Source: BOG-908 sp963692875
Lineage (GTDB): Bacteria; Pseudomonadota; Alphaproteobacteria; Acetobacterales; Acetobacteraceae
DNA length: 64,000 nt
NCBI GenBank assembly: GCA_965198755.1
Contig: OZ240673.1
Coordinates: forward strand, 2,976,001 to 3,040,000
Direction of reading: 5' to 3'
Of this stretch, positions 1-9,468 are shown in pieces. The first letter of the stretch is position 1; the number at the start of each line of letters is the position of its first letter. The translations under genes and the position numbers were made by a program. Below the pieces are notes generated by a model, which worked only from the letters and a program-made list of their open reading frames with translations, was not told the DNA's origin and did not search any database.

Positions 1-57
1 ATCCTCGCCGGTTGGCGCCAAGCCGGGCATCAGCCGCGCCAGCCGCGGGACGGACAT
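1..57 (-). CDS. Possible 5' end of a gene leaving the window
   Basis: An ATG at 57-55 on the minus strand opens a frame that runs 19 codons to the window edge without a stop (MSVPRLARLMPGLAPTGED). A GGGAGG run lies directly against the ATG, which is closer than normal Shine-Dalgarno spacing, so the start is doubtful. The product cannot be recognised from 19 residues. If real, it is divergent from the M14-like peptidase gene, with about 290 bp of apparently non-coding, less GC-rich DNA between them. Confidence 0.25.
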   Translation of the reverse strand, partial: MSVPRLARLMPGLAPTGED

Positions 58-348
58 CCTCCCAACTGCCTGCAGAACTGCTGCGTGCGGTCACTCCAAC
101 TCCTTTTCCACATCATGTTATGCGCAATCGGAATGACTCAACCGGGCGCAACACCGACGGCAGCCTGTCTTGGCAGCTTTATTGACACTCGCTCGAAGGT
201 GACGTGACACTTCACGCTAAGTGGACTTGATGCGCAACATAGTGCATTATTTGCCATATCTGAGCGCGCGTTTTGCGGTCACGTCCGTGAAATAACTTGG
301 TCTAAATGTATTCAGACATAAGGCCCGCTCGGAGAATAGAAGGACGAA

Positions 349-1449
349 ATGGTCGGAGCAGAGAACTCGCTTTCCAGCTTTGGGCACGCCTATATCGAGG
401 CCAGAAATCTGTTCAGGCAAGCAGCGCACGCCGCAGGATGTGAACTTGAACACCGAGTTTGCCCCGGCACGGGGCCTTCCGACGAGGAGTTGACCGTTGA
501 TATCGCGTGGCTGGGTCGGCGAGACGCGAGCAAAGTCCTCGTCCTTCTTTCCGGCGTTCATGGCGCGGAGGGGCTTTTTGGGTCAGGAGTTCAAGTTGAC
601 TTCCTGGCTCGTTGCGGCGCAGCGAAGCTGACGGTTGGGACGGCTGCGCTGATCGTCCACGGAATCAATCCTCACGGCTTCGCCTGGATGCGGCGGACTA
701 CTCAAGAAAATGTGGACCTGAACCGCAATTGGGTCAACTTTTCCGGACCGCTTCCAACAAACGAAGGGTACGACACACTCGCAAACGCAATCGTTCCCTC
801 CGAATGGACGCCGGAAGCCCAGTCTGCCAGTCGCGAAGTGCTCCAAACCTATGCCGATAAGTTCGGGTTCAAAGCTTTGCAGCGTGCCGTGCATGGAGGT
901 CAGTACCGGCATCCTTCTGGGATTTTTTTCGGCGGCTTTGAGCCCTGCTGGTCTCGCATCGTCTTAACCGATATCTTTGAACGTTACCTCCGTGATGCAG
1001 TTAGGGTAGGACTGATCGACTTCCACACCGGCATCGGCTCATGGGGCGAAGCAGTGCGGATGAACGTCGCTCCGGCTGGCAGTTCGGCGTCGGAGCGCAC
1101 CCTCCGCTGGTTCGGATTGGACGCGGTCAGCCCGTTCGATGATACCTCGCCTTCCACGCGAAAAAGCGGCGGCTGCTCGGAAGCCTCTATTGATTTGTTG
1201 AAACATGCCGAGGTGACGACATTGACTCTCGAGATCGGTACCGTGCCTTTGATAGATGTGGTGATGGCCTTGCGCGAGGACGCTTGGATTTATGAGAATG
1301 GCCTCGCTCTTTCGCCGGCCGGCGAAGCAGCGCGTGTGCGAATGCGTGCTGTGTATTTCGATGATGATCCCACATGGCAGAGCATGGCTCTTGCGGCGTC
1401 GCGGCTGACCATCCGGCAAGCCATTGCGGGCCTAGCTGCTGACGGGTGA
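349..1449 (+). CDS. M14-like (DUF2817) metallopeptidase
   Basis: Predicted zinc carboxypeptidase-fold protein of 366 residues, related to the succinylglutamate desuccinylase/aspartoacylase side of clan MC. The first zinc motif HxxE appears as SGVHGAEG near residue 69. The DLNRNW motif near residue 125 corresponds to the substrate-binding Asn-Arg pair of carboxypeptidases. FHTGIG near 225 gives the third zinc ligand, and a Glu in TLTLEIGT near 290 is a candidate general base. There is no signal peptide, so a cytoplasmic location is likely. GAAGGA lies six bases before the ATG, which supports this start. It stands alone, so the substrate (peptide, amide or acyl-amino acid) cannot be inferred. 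Confidence 0.8.
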   Translation: MVGAENSLSSFGHAYIEARNLFRQAAHAAGCELEHRVCPGTGPSDEELTVDIAWLGRRDASKVLVLLSGVHGAEGLFGSGVQVDFLARCGAAKLTVGTAALIVHGINPHGFAWMRRTTQENVDLNRNWVNFSGPLPTNEGYDTLANAIVPSEWTPEAQSASREVLQTYADKFGFKALQRAVHGGQYRHPSGIFFGGFEPCWSRIVLTDIFERYLRDAVRVGLIDFHTGIGSWGEAVRMNVAPAGSSASERTLRWFGLDAVSPFDDTSPSTRKSGGCSEASIDLLKHAEVTTLTLEIGTVPLIDVVMALREDAWIYENGLALSPAGEAARVRMRAVYFDDDPTWQSMALAASRLTIRQAIAGLAADG

Positions 1450-1585
1450 ACTCAACGGGCGAAGAATTGCCTGAACTCCTTTACCATTTGATCGGGCGCC
1501 TCCCGCAACCGCCGGCTGGCTGAATCAGCCTGACGGACGTGCTAAACGGATCCGCGCGAAACACGCCTCAGCACGGAGATGCCCC

Positions 1586-2572
1586 ATGCCGTCCGCCACG
1601 CGACTTCTGTTCCTGCTGACCTTTGTCGCCATGCCCACCTTGCACGCACAGAGCCTGGCAGAGCGCCTTGCCAAGCAGCACCCCCAATCGGCGGAGATCA
1701 CCGTTCGCGTCGCGGCCGGCGTCAAGACGAAAGGCAACTACGCCCAGGTGGTCCCCATCCTCGCCCAGCAGCTCGCCGGCACCAGCGTCACCCTCGTGCC
1801 CGACGAGAGCACCGGCTCGTTCATGTCCGCCACCGGTGTCTGCCTGGGCCTCGACGAAGCTGCCATCGTGCAGCGTGACGCCGCGAGCGATCGGGCCCAC
1901 ACGTCGGACGCCAATGCGGCAAGCTGCGCCGGCAGGTACGTCTCGCTTGGCCGCCCGCTCTATCCGTATTACGGCTTTTGGGTGGTGCGCGCCGATACGC
2001 CCTACACGCGCGTCTCCGGCCAGATCGACCACGCGGCCGCCGGCCAGGTGCTCAACGTCGCTGCCGGAGAGGATGGTTCGGGCGGACAGATCACGCTGAG
2101 AAACCTGCTCAACGCAGACCCGCGCTGGCACTCCGCAGTGCACCCCACCACGGACGGCGGCACCGCTGCCCTGCGCATGCTGCGTGACAAGAACATCGAC
2201 GCCTTTTTTCTGATGGACGACCGCAACTCGGACATGATCGAGCAGTCGATCAAGGCCCAGGTCGACGAACGCGGACGACCGATCTTCAAGTTCCTCGCCA
2301 TCAACGCGCCGGCAAAGTTCTTCGAGCAGGCAGACTGGACGGGCAAGAAGATGTATCAACCCGAAGCGCTCAGCCATGGCTGGTTCGGCGGCGTGAACAC
2401 GATCAGCGTCGATGCCGTCCTCATCGTCGGAAAATCCTGGTGGCGTAAGGACGCGTCCACACGCGCCGCCGTGGAACAGATCGGCAAGGCGATCGACACG
2501 GCCGCCCCTGCGATACGCGCCGCCACGCACACACCTGCGGATTGGGTTCCGGCTTCGGAGCAGAAGCAGTAG
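1586..2572 (+). CDS. TAXI-family periplasmic solute-binding-like protein
   Basis: Protein of 328 residues with a clear signal peptide (hydrophobic LLFLLTFVAM, cleavage expected near HA-Q at 22-23). The body resembles TAXI-type TRAP receptors: early GNYAQVVPILAQQLAG, a region on a bound-ligand hinge near DGGTAALRMLRDKNIDAFF, and a late ADWVP. No TRAP membrane component (DctQM or fused 4TM/12TM) lies nearby, so it is an orphan receptor or a stand-alone periplasmic sensor. The ligand is unknown. The gene is followed directly by a copy of the window's palindromic repeat. Family assignment rests on overall pattern, so confidence is moderate. Confidence 0.6.
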   Translation: MPSATRLLFLLTFVAMPTLHAQSLAERLAKQHPQSAEITVRVAAGVKTKGNYAQVVPILAQQLAGTSVTLVPDESTGSFMSATGVCLGLDEAAIVQRDAASDRAHTSDANAASCAGRYVSLGRPLYPYYGFWVVRADTPYTRVSGQIDHAAAGQVLNVAAGEDGSGGQITLRNLLNADPRWHSAVHPTTDGGTAALRMLRDKNIDAFFLMDDRNSDMIEQSIKAQVDERGRPIFKFLAINAPAKFFEQADWTGKKMYQPEALSHGWFGGVNTISVDAVLIVGKSWWRKDASTRAAVEQIGKAIDTAAPAIRAATHTPADWVPASEQKQ

Positions 2573-2602
2573 GCACCTGGCGCGCGGAGTTTCGTGCAGA
2601 AG

Positions 2603-2735
2603 AAAGCAAGCAGTTCTTTTTTGAAAAAAAGAACCAAAAAACTTTTGTTCCCTCGGGCGCACGCTGCAGAACCTTCGCGACAGCAGGGACAAAAGTCTTT
2701 TGCTTCTTTTCTTCAGAAAAGAAGGCCTCGCCTCC
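2603..2735. repeat. Composite-palindrome repeat, copy 1 (no terminal ends)
   Basis: AT-rich inverted-repeat element lying between the TAXI-like gene and the GH15 gene. It has both arms (GCAAGCAGTTC-type left, GGCCTcG-type right), each with an internal poly-T/poly-A hairpin. The outer termini seen in full copies are missing. Confidence 0.85.
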
Positions 2736-2778
2736 TTGCTGAACCAAGGGCCGCCGACATGACAACAAGGATTGCCGA

Positions 2779-4557
2779 TTGCCTATCAAACCCGAACGTC
2801 GCGACGGCGTGCTGCCCCTGGAACTCTACGGCGCACTCGGCGACGGACGCAGCGTTGCACTGCTCGGCGCGGATGGTGCGATCGACTGGCTGTGCCTGCC
2901 CAGCCTCGACAGCGTGCCGTTCCTGGACCGTCTCGTCGCCGGCCCGTCTGGCGGCCGCTTCGCCATCACGCCGTCCGGTCCGTTCACCGTGGAGCGCGCC
3001 TACCGCGAAGACAGCAACGTCCTCGAACAGATCTTCTCCACTGCGAGCGGGCGTGTTCGCGTCACGTCGTCGTTGAACAGCGGCATTTCCGGCCGGCTGC
3101 CGTGGACAGAACTGGCGCAGCGCATCGAGGGGCTCGAGGGAGAAATGCAGCTCGACGTCGAGCTGCTTCTCGGCCGGCGCCGCCAACGCACGACGCCGTG
3201 GCGCGAGACCAGTCCGAACGGAGACGTGGTTCACGTGGACGGACTCCTGTGCGCGTTCCGCGCCTCCGCGGACGTGCGGCGGATCGTGGAGGCGGACGAC
3301 CGGCTCGTCGCCACCGTGCAGACTGGCCACGGTTCGCGCAGTATCGTCGCCTTGCTCGCGTCGGATGATGAGCCTCTGATACTGCCGCCGCTCGCCACGA
3401 TCGACGCGCGTATCGACCGCTCGGACCAGGCCTGGCGGGAATGGGCGAACAACCTCGACGTGGAAAGGCCCTACACCGCCGTGCTGCGGCGAAGTGCGCT
3501 GGCGTTGAAGCTGCTGCTGTTCTCGCCGACCGGCGCGATCGCTGCAGCAGCCACCAACGGCCTGCCGGAACGCATCGGCGGCGCCAAGAACTACGACTAC
3601 CGTTATAGCTGGATCCGCGACGCCGCCTACACCATCAAGGCGTTCCTGCGCGTGGGGGCCGTGGAAGAAGCCAAGGCGGCGTTTTCCTGGATGACGGCAA
3701 CGATCGAGCGGCACGACGGGCTGCACATCATGTACAGCCTCGACGGCAACCTGGCACCGGACCAGGAGGAGGTGGACGTGCCCGGCTATCGCGGCAGCAC
3801 GCCCGTGCTGCACGGCAACCTGGCGCGGAAGCAGCTGCAGCTCGGCGTCTACGGCGACATCCTGGAGACGGCCGCGCTGTTCGTCGAGCAAGGCCACGTG
3901 CTCGACCTCGTCACGCGGCGTCTGCTGGCCGACCTCGCCGACGAATGCGCGGACCAATGGGGCCGCAAGGATGCGGGGATCTGGGAGCTCGAGCAGCAAG
4001 AGCACTACACCATGTCGAAGCTCGGCTGCTGGACCGCACTCGACCGCGCCATGCGGCTCGCGACCGCCGGCCAGATCGACGCCAGACGCTGCGAACGCTG
4101 GCGCCGACAGCGTGACCACATCCGTGACTGGGTCGACGCCCATTGCTGGTCCGAAAGCCGGCAGGCGTACACGATGTATGCCGGCACGGAAAAGCTCGAC
4201 GCTGCCCTGTTGCTGGCCACGCGGTTCGGCTTCGAGCGCACCGACCGGCTGGCCGCAACGCGCGAGGCGATCCGCTCGGAACTCAGCGCCGGACCGCTGC
4301 TGTATCGCTACTCCGGCATGCAGGCGGAGGAAGGTGGTTTCCTGGCCTGCTCCTTCTGGCTGGTCGAGGCCTACGCGCTGCTCGGGGACGTCACCACGGC
4401 GAAGGCGCAACTCGACCTGTTGCTGGCCTTTACTGGGAATAATCTGGGCTTGCTGAATGAGCAGCAGGATCCAAGCAGCGGGGCTATGCTGGGCAACATG
4501 CCGCAGGCACTTAGCCACCTGGCATTGATACATGCTGTGTTGTCGCTGAATGATTGA
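2779..4557 (+). CDS. Glycoside hydrolase family 15 (glucoamylase/trehalase-like)
   Basis: 592-residue inverting alpha-glucosidase of the GH15 family, which cleaves glucose from maltooligosaccharides, dextrans or trehalose. The N-terminal beta-sandwich domain of bacterial members is visible (YGALGDG, then IDWLCLP near residue 35). The (alpha/alpha)6 domain carries NYDYRYSWIRDA near 272, the general-acid region DAGIWELE near 400, and the second catalytic Glu in EEGGFLACSFW near 517. There is no signal peptide, so it probably acts in the cytoplasm. The start is a TTG preceded by AAGGA at a good distance, and no upstream ATG fits. Length is normal for the trehalase-like bacterial GH15 group. Repeat copies flank it on both sides. 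Confidence 0.9.
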   Translation: MPIKPERRDGVLPLELYGALGDGRSVALLGADGAIDWLCLPSLDSVPFLDRLVAGPSGGRFAITPSGPFTVERAYREDSNVLEQIFSTASGRVRVTSSLNSGISGRLPWTELAQRIEGLEGEMQLDVELLLGRRRQRTTPWRETSPNGDVVHVDGLLCAFRASADVRRIVEADDRLVATVQTGHGSRSIVALLASDDEPLILPPLATIDARIDRSDQAWREWANNLDVERPYTAVLRRSALALKLLLFSPTGAIAAAATNGLPERIGGAKNYDYRYSWIRDAAYTIKAFLRVGAVEEAKAAFSWMTATIERHDGLHIMYSLDGNLAPDQEEVDVPGYRGSTPVLHGNLARKQLQLGVYGDILETAALFVEQGHVLDLVTRRLLADLADECADQWGRKDAGIWELEQQEHYTMSKLGCWTALDRAMRLATAGQIDARRCERWRRQRDHIRDWVDAHCWSESRQAYTMYAGTEKLDAALLLATRFGFERTDRLAATREAIRSELSAGPLLYRYSGMQAEEGGFLACSFWLVEAYALLGDVTTAKAQLDLLLAFTGNNLGLLNEQQDPSSGAMLGNMPQALSHLALIHAVLSLND

Positions 4558-4567
4558 GACTGGGTAA

Positions 4568-4730
4568 TACAAACCCGCTTGGATGCTGACTCATAGGAAG
4601 CAAGCAGTCCTTTTTTGAAAAAAAGGACCAAAAAACTTTTGATTCCGCTGTCGCGGGCCCTCCGGACAGAACCGCGACAGCTTCGAGCAAAAGTTTTTTG
4701 CCTCTTTTTTTCAAAAAGAAGGCCTTGCTT
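4568..4730. repeat. Composite-palindrome repeat, copy 2 (one terminus intact)
   Basis: Begins with TA at 4568-4569 and the A-type terminus ending TGCTGACTCATAG, then an A arm (GCAAGCAGTCC) and a B arm ending AAGGCCTTGCTT. The far terminus is lost and is replaced by GC-rich hairpin DNA. Confidence 0.85.
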
Positions 4731-4732
4731 CG

Positions 4733-4779
4733 GCCAGGGGCGCTGCCCCTGGACCCCGCTGGGGTTGGGAACCCCAGAC
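4733..4779. terminator. Two GC-rich hairpins between convergent genes
   Basis: CCAGGGG…CCCCTGG (about 4734-4752) and CTGGGGTT…AACCCCAG (about 4759-4777) are consecutive stem-loops. They lie between the convergent ends of the GH15 gene and the SDR gene. Placement suggests termination or a dispersed palindromic unit. No T-tract follows. Confidence 0.4.
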
Positions 4780-4787
4780 CGCCAAAA

Positions 4788-5693
4788 TCAGGCTAGGCCG
4801 GTGCCTCCGGTGGCGCCGTAGGTTTCGCCGGTGACGTAGCTCGCTTCCTGGGAAGCCAGGAACACGTAGATCGGCGCGATCTCTACCGGCTGGCCGGGGC
4901 GGCCCAGCGGCACGGAGCTTCCGAACTTCTCCACCGCGTCCTGCGGCTGCCCACCGGAAGGCTGCAGCGGAGTCCAGAAAGGTCCGGGTGCGACGGCGTT
5001 CACGCGGATGCCCTTTTCGATGAGCTGCTTGGCCAATACCTTCGTGAACGTGATGATGCCGGCTTTCGTCGTCGAGTAATCCAGGAGGATCTCCGGCGCC
5101 TTGTAGGCGACAACGGACGCGGTGTTGATGATCGACGCACCCGGCGGCATGTGCGGCACGGCCGCCTTGGTGATCCAGAACATGGCGTAAAGGTTCGTCT
5201 TCAGCGTGCGATCGAACTGTTCTGCAGTAATCTCGGAAATGTCGGACTGGTTGGTCTGCTTGCCCGCGTTGTTCACGAGGATGTCGAGGCCGCCCAGCTC
5301 GCTCGCAGCCTGTTTGACGAGGCGCTCGCAGAATGTCTGGTCGGTGATGTCGCCCGGGATCAGGACCGCCTTGCGGCCGTCTGCCTCTATCAGCTTTGCC
5401 ACCGCCTTGGCGTCGGCTTCCTCTTCGGGAAGATAGTTCAGCGCCACGTCGGCGCCCTCGCGGGCAAACGCGATGCACGCTGCGCGGCCGATGCCGGAAT
5501 CGGCACCCGTCACCAAAGCGTGCCGGCCTGCGAGACGCTGGTGACCGACATAGCTCGTCTCACCGTGGTTGGGTTTCGGGTCCATCTCCGACGCCAGCCC
5601 CGGTGCGCTTTGCGGCTGACGGGGAAACGGCGGCTCGGGATATTGATGACGCGGATCCTGCATCTGCAGGCGCTGGGTGTCTGAAATGCTCAC
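4788..5693 (-). CDS. Short-chain dehydrogenase/reductase, YghA-like
   Basis: 301-residue NAD(P)-dependent SDR of the group that includes general-stress proteins and glucose dehydrogenases such as YghA/YhdF. A typical Pro-rich N-terminal extension of about 50 residues precedes the Rossmann motif TGADSGIG. NNAGKQ and the catalytic YSTTK are present, with the Ser in IINTASVVAY. The C-terminus GETYGATGGTG is typical. The GTG at 5693 is chosen because it starts the usual SDTQRLQMQDPRHQYP-like leader and is preceded by GGAAAG. The substrate is unknown. It is convergent with the GH15 gene and has a repeat copy upstream. Confidence 0.85.
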   Translation of the reverse strand: MSISDTQRLQMQDPRHQYPEPPFPRQPQSAPGLASEMDPKPNHGETSYVGHQRLAGRHALVTGADSGIGRAACIAFAREGADVALNYLPEEEADAKAVAKLIEADGRKAVLIPGDITDQTFCERLVKQAASELGGLDILVNNAGKQTNQSDISEITAEQFDRTLKTNLYAMFWITKAAVPHMPPGASIINTASVVAYKAPEILLDYSTTKAGIITFTKVLAKQLIEKGIRVNAVAPGPFWTPLQPSGGQPQDAVEKFGSSVPLGRPGQPVEIAPIYVFLASQEASYVTGETYGATGGTGLA

Positions 5694-5775
5694 GGGCTTT
5701 CCTTCAAGATCAGGGAAACGACAACCTCCGTTCGGCAGGTTGGTTCCAAGCGACACCCGCGCCGCCGCGGGGCAG

Positions 5776-5962
5776 AAAGCAAGCAGTCCTTTTTTGAAAA
5801 AAGGACCAAAAAACTTTTGTTCCTCCGCATCTGCAGCAGTCGGAGGTCCCCGAACAAACACGCGTGCTGAAAATGCGAGAGAGCAAAAGTTTTTTGCTTC
5901 TTTCTTTCAAAAAAGAAGGCCTTGCTTGCTTTCGCAACGCTCACTTACCGGACCAGTTGATA
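5776..5962. repeat. Composite-palindrome repeat, copy 3 (one terminus, abuts a stop codon)
   Basis: A arm at the left and B arm at the right, with a diverged outer terminus that reads TATCAACTGG on the minus strand and ends in TA at 5961-5962. The element stops exactly where the TAA of the phosphatidyltransferase gene (5963-5965) begins. Confidence 0.8.
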
Positions 5963-6553
5963 TTATTTCGCTCTCGCCAGCACTCGAGGTTCGCGCGTCA
6001 GCAACCAGACTGCGACCAGCGGCGTGAGGCCGCCGGCGAGCACGAGGACAGGGGGAAGTCCGACGCAGCACGCCAGCAGAGGCACGCCGAGGATGGCGTC
6101 GTCCGGGTCGAACGGCCTGTCTGCAGGCACGTCCTTCGGCCGCTGTGACGAGCGGTTGAGCTGCCAGAACACGACCGCGGTGCTCAGCGCGCCCGACATG
6201 CCCAGGACAGGTGCCCACCAGCCGAGCCAGGTGCGCGTTGCACCCAGGCCGATCGCCAGCATGGCCAGTGCGTCCGCGCTGCAGTCACCTGCGAGGTCCA
6301 GCACATGTCCCCAGTTGCTGAAACACCCGGTCTGTCGCGCCAACTCGCCGTCCGCGCGGTCCAGCAGGGCGGAGACGACGAACAGGGCGGACCCGATCCG
6401 GATCGCCTGCACCGATCCGGCCGAGAACGCCGCCGCGGCCGCTACCGCAGTAACGAGGCGCAGGGCGGTCAGGTGGTTCGGCCTGATCCCGGTCGTGGCG
6501 ACGCGTGCGACGACGGGCCGGATCAGGCGGTGGAGAACGGTGTTGTGGCTCAT
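5963..6553 (-). CDS. CDP-alcohol phosphatidyltransferase 1
   Basis: 196-residue membrane enzyme of the CDP-alcohol phosphatidyltransferase family. The complete signature D-x2-D-G-x2-A-R-x8-G-x3-D-x3-D is present (DRADGELAR, then G and two Asp in GHVLDLAGD). Several hydrophobic helices follow. The family transfers a phospho-alcohol from a CDP-alcohol to a second alcohol. In this neighbourhood a CMP-activated aminoethylphosphonate and a diacylglycerol-like acceptor are plausible (inference). It is a paralogue of the enzyme at 9468-10067, sharing IRPNHLT and DRADGELAR. The start MSHNTVLHRLIRP matches the paralogue's alignment. It lies downstream of the RND gene on the same strand, separated by about 330 bp. 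Confidence 0.85.
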   Translation of the reverse strand: MSHNTVLHRLIRPVVARVATTGIRPNHLTALRLVTAVAAAAAFSAGSVQAIRIGSALFVVSALLDRADGELARQTGCFSNWGHVLDLAGDCSADALAMLAIGLGATRTWLGWWAPVLGMSGALSTAVVFWQLNRSSQRPKDVPADRPFDPDDAILGVPLLACCVGLPPVLVLAGGLTPLVAVWLLTREPRVLARAK

Positions 6554-6760
6554 GACGGCCACACGGGCGGCGTGGATGGCAGTACAGCCGCAGCCCGCCG
6601 GCACGGCATCCCGCCGACGCTAGACGCCGCGCACGGTGCCCCGGTGTTGGTGTGATCGCATGTGGACGAGCGCCGGCGGCGTGTCATCGTGGATCAATCA
6701 ACCAACAGCAATGGGCAAAACCTAAGGTAAGAGCAAACATCTTTCGCCGTCCGCGGCAGC

Positions 6761-6811
6761 GCTCGCAAAAGCTTCTTGCTTCTTCTCGAAAGAGAACACC
6801 TTTGCTTTCTT
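6761..6811. repeat. Degenerate half of the composite palindrome
   Basis: GCAAAAGCTTCTTGCTTCTT followed by CGAAAGAG resembles one arm of the repeat family. It lies in the gap between the first phosphatidyltransferase gene and the RND gene. The rest of 6554-6879 shows no convincing gene. Confidence 0.5.
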
Positions 6812-6879
6812 CCAGACCCGGCCAGCGTGCCAAGCGCAAGCTCAACCGGTAAGTTCCTGCCCCCTGCAGCCATGTTCCG

Positions 6880-9468
6880 CTACGCGCGGTTTCGTCGGGA
6901 AACCCATGCCAGCAGCGCAGGTTCGAACGTCAGGCTTGATGCCAGCGTACAAGCCAGGCTCACCAGCAGCAGCGCGCCCATGCTTGCCGTGCCAGGATGT
7001 TTCGAGAGGGCGAGCGAGCCGAACGCTGTCGCCGTGGTCAGCGCAGAAAACAGTACCGCGCGCGCGGTGGGCGAGCTCAGCGGCATCGTCAGGCCGGCGC
7101 GCCAGTTCATCACGAAGTAGACGTTGAACGACACGCCGACGCCCAGCAGCAGCGGCAATGCGATGATGTTGGCGAAGTTGAGCGGCAGCGGCAGCAGCAC
7201 TGCCGCGATCACCGTCAGCAAGGTGGACAGCACGAGCGGCGCCAGCACCAGTGCTGCGTCCAGCAGACCGCGCAGGGCCACCAGCAGGATCAGCGTGATC
7301 GCCGCCATGGCGCCGATGGCGGCCAGGCGGAAGGCGGCCACGATGGTGTCCGCACTGCGCACGATGGCCACCGCCGCCCCGCTCGCTTCCGGTGCGACGG
7401 AGGTCACCTGCGCCACGAAGCGGTGCAGCCCGGCGCTGTCCTGCGACGCGGCCCGGTTGGGCAGCACCTGCAGCTTGGCGCGTCCGTCCGGGGCGACCCA
7501 GCCGGCGGCCAGGTCCGCGGGGATGTCGGCACGCGTCACCGGGCCGGCACCCAGCACGGTCTGCAGCTGGGCAAGCTGCGCCGGCAGGAAGCGCGTCAGC
7601 GCGGCGTCGGCGGCGAGCAGCCGCGCGTCGCTGGCCGATTGCAGCCGCTCCAGGTCGGCGGTGACCAGGGCGTAGGGCGCGTCCGGCGGCATGGTCCGCG
7701 CGGCGTCCTGCATCGCCGGCAAGGCGCGGCGCAGTCCGGCGCGCAGGCTGGCCGCGTCCGGCGCCGGCCTGGCCTGCACCGCCAAGGTGGGCAGCAGCAG
7801 GGAAGCGGCGTCGGCGATCATCGGCAGCTTGGCGGCCTGGTCGGCGGGCACCAGGCTGTCCAGGCTGACGGTGCCCTCCACGGTCGGCAGCTTTTGCAGG
7901 CGGGCGGCAACCTCGGCCACGTCGCCGATCGAGGGTTCCAGCATCTCGATGCTGTAGGGGTTGGTGATCGGGTCCGCGGCGAGGTCGGCCAGCGTGGTGA
8001 CCGACTCGCTCGACTGGTTCTTGGTGTGCAGCGGGTCGCCGTCGAACTGCAGCCACGGGGCCAGGCCCACCCCCAGCAAGGCCAGCAGGCCGGCGCCTGC
8101 CAGGATCAGCCGGTGCCGCCGCACGATGGCCGCATCGATCGGCCGGGCCCAGGCGAAGCCCACCTCGCCCGCCTCTGGCACCGGCCGGCACAGCGCGATC
8201 AATCCCGGCAGCACGCTCAGCGTGCAGGCGAACGCGATCAGCATGCCGGTCCCGGCGATCAGCCCCAGCTGCGCCACGCCGGCGAACGAGGTGGGGGTGA
8301 AGGCGAAGAACCCCGCCGAGGTGGACAGCGATGCCACCAGTATCTGCGCGCCGCTGCGCTGTCCTGCCGCACCCAGCGCCGAGGCGGTGTCGGGATGCGT
8401 GGTGCTGGCCTCGCGGAAGCGCACGGTGAACTGGATGGCGAAGTCCACCGCCAGCCCCACGAACAGCACGGCAAAGGCGACGGAGACCAGGTTCAGGGTG
8501 CCCACCGCCAGCGCCGCGAACGCCGCGGTGAGGTCCAGCCCCAGCAGAAGCGTGCCCAGGATGGGCAGGATCAGCCGCCAGGACCGCACCGCGATCCACA
8601 GCCACAGCGTCACCAGCACCAGGCTGGCCGCCAGCCCGCCCGCGGCCCCGTGGGCGACGGTGGCGAACTCGTCGTCGTCCAGCGCCACCGGGCCGGTGAT
8701 GCGCACGCGCGCGCTGCCGTCGCGCACGAACGGCAGGGAAGCGGCGGCAAGCCGGATCGCCGCGGTCGCCTTGGCACCCGGCTGCAGGGCGCCGTAATCC
8801 TGGTGCGGCTTGATCAGCACGAAGCGATAGCGCCCCGCCAGCGAGGCGACCTGGCCGGCCAGCAGGCTCTGCCAGGACAGGGTTTTGGCCTGCGTGCCCG
8901 CCGCCAGCGCCGCGTGGAAGCCCATCAGCGCCGGGGCGAACGCGGCCAGGTCGGCGTGCTGGCGCACCACGCCGATGCCGATCAGCGACAGCGCGCCGGC
9001 CAGCCCGTCCAGGCTTGGGTCCAAAGCGAGCTGGCCGAGAAACGGCTGCGCGTCGACGGTGCGGTCCAGCAGGTCCGCAAGCTGTTTGGTACCGAGGTAG
9101 AGCAGCCCGTTGCGATGCAGGAAGGGCGAGGCGGTGGGCTGGACGACGGAGATGAAATGCGTGGTGTCGCCCTGCAGTGCTGCGGCCAGGGCGTCTGCCG
9201 TGGCGTCGGCCTCCTCGGGGATGGCGGCGTCGATCACAGCGACGAGGATGCTCTTGGTCTGCGGAAAGGCGTCGCGCAGCGCGTTCTGCCGTTGCTTCCA
9301 CGGCAGGCTCGCCGAGAACAGCGTGCCGGTGTCGGTGCTAACGCCGAGGTCGGCGCGGATTGTCAGCACGCCCACCACCGCCAGCACCGCGGCCGCTGCC
9401 GCCACCAGGCGGGGCCGCGCGCCGCACCAGGCGGTCAGGCGCCCCAGCAGTGCCGGCAGGTTCGGCAT
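6880..9468 (-). CDS. HpnN-like RND/MMPL family lipid exporter
   Basis: 862-residue inner-membrane RND protein of the HpnN/MMPL type. It has an N-terminal helix after LLGRLTAWCGARPR, a large periplasmic loop with LGVSTDTGTLFS, and a five-helix bundle with the signature FVGLAVDFAIQFTVRFRE near residue 330. A second loop and a second bundle (LPLLLGVGVSFNVYFVMNWR) follow near the C-terminus. HpnN proteins move hopanoids towards the outer membrane. Here the linkage to phosphonate and phosphatidyltransferase genes suggests a phosphonolipid or related lipid cargo (inference). The ATG at 9468 overlaps the TGA of the upstream phosphatidyltransferase gene (ATGA), so the pair is translationally coupled. 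Confidence 0.85.
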   Translation of the reverse strand: MPNLPALLGRLTAWCGARPRLVAAAAAVLAVVGVLTIRADLGVSTDTGTLFSASLPWKQRQNALRDAFPQTKSILVAVIDAAIPEEADATADALAAALQGDTTHFISVVQPTASPFLHRNGLLYLGTKQLADLLDRTVDAQPFLGQLALDPSLDGLAGALSLIGIGVVRQHADLAAFAPALMGFHAALAAGTQAKTLSWQSLLAGQVASLAGRYRFVLIKPHQDYGALQPGAKATAAIRLAAASLPFVRDGSARVRITGPVALDDDEFATVAHGAAGGLAASLVLVTLWLWIAVRSWRLILPILGTLLLGLDLTAAFAALAVGTLNLVSVAFAVLFVGLAVDFAIQFTVRFREASTTHPDTASALGAAGQRSGAQILVASLSTSAGFFAFTPTSFAGVAQLGLIAGTGMLIAFACTLSVLPGLIALCRPVPEAGEVGFAWARPIDAAIVRRHRLILAGAGLLALLGVGLAPWLQFDGDPLHTKNQSSESVTTLADLAADPITNPYSIEMLEPSIGDVAEVAARLQKLPTVEGTVSLDSLVPADQAAKLPMIADAASLLLPTLAVQARPAPDAASLRAGLRRALPAMQDAARTMPPDAPYALVTADLERLQSASDARLLAADAALTRFLPAQLAQLQTVLGAGPVTRADIPADLAAGWVAPDGRAKLQVLPNRAASQDSAGLHRFVAQVTSVAPEASGAAVAIVRSADTIVAAFRLAAIGAMAAITLILLVALRGLLDAALVLAPLVLSTLLTVIAAVLLPLPLNFANIIALPLLLGVGVSFNVYFVMNWRAGLTMPLSSPTARAVLFSALTTATAFGSLALSKHPGTASMGALLLVSLACTLASSLTFEPALLAWVSRRNRA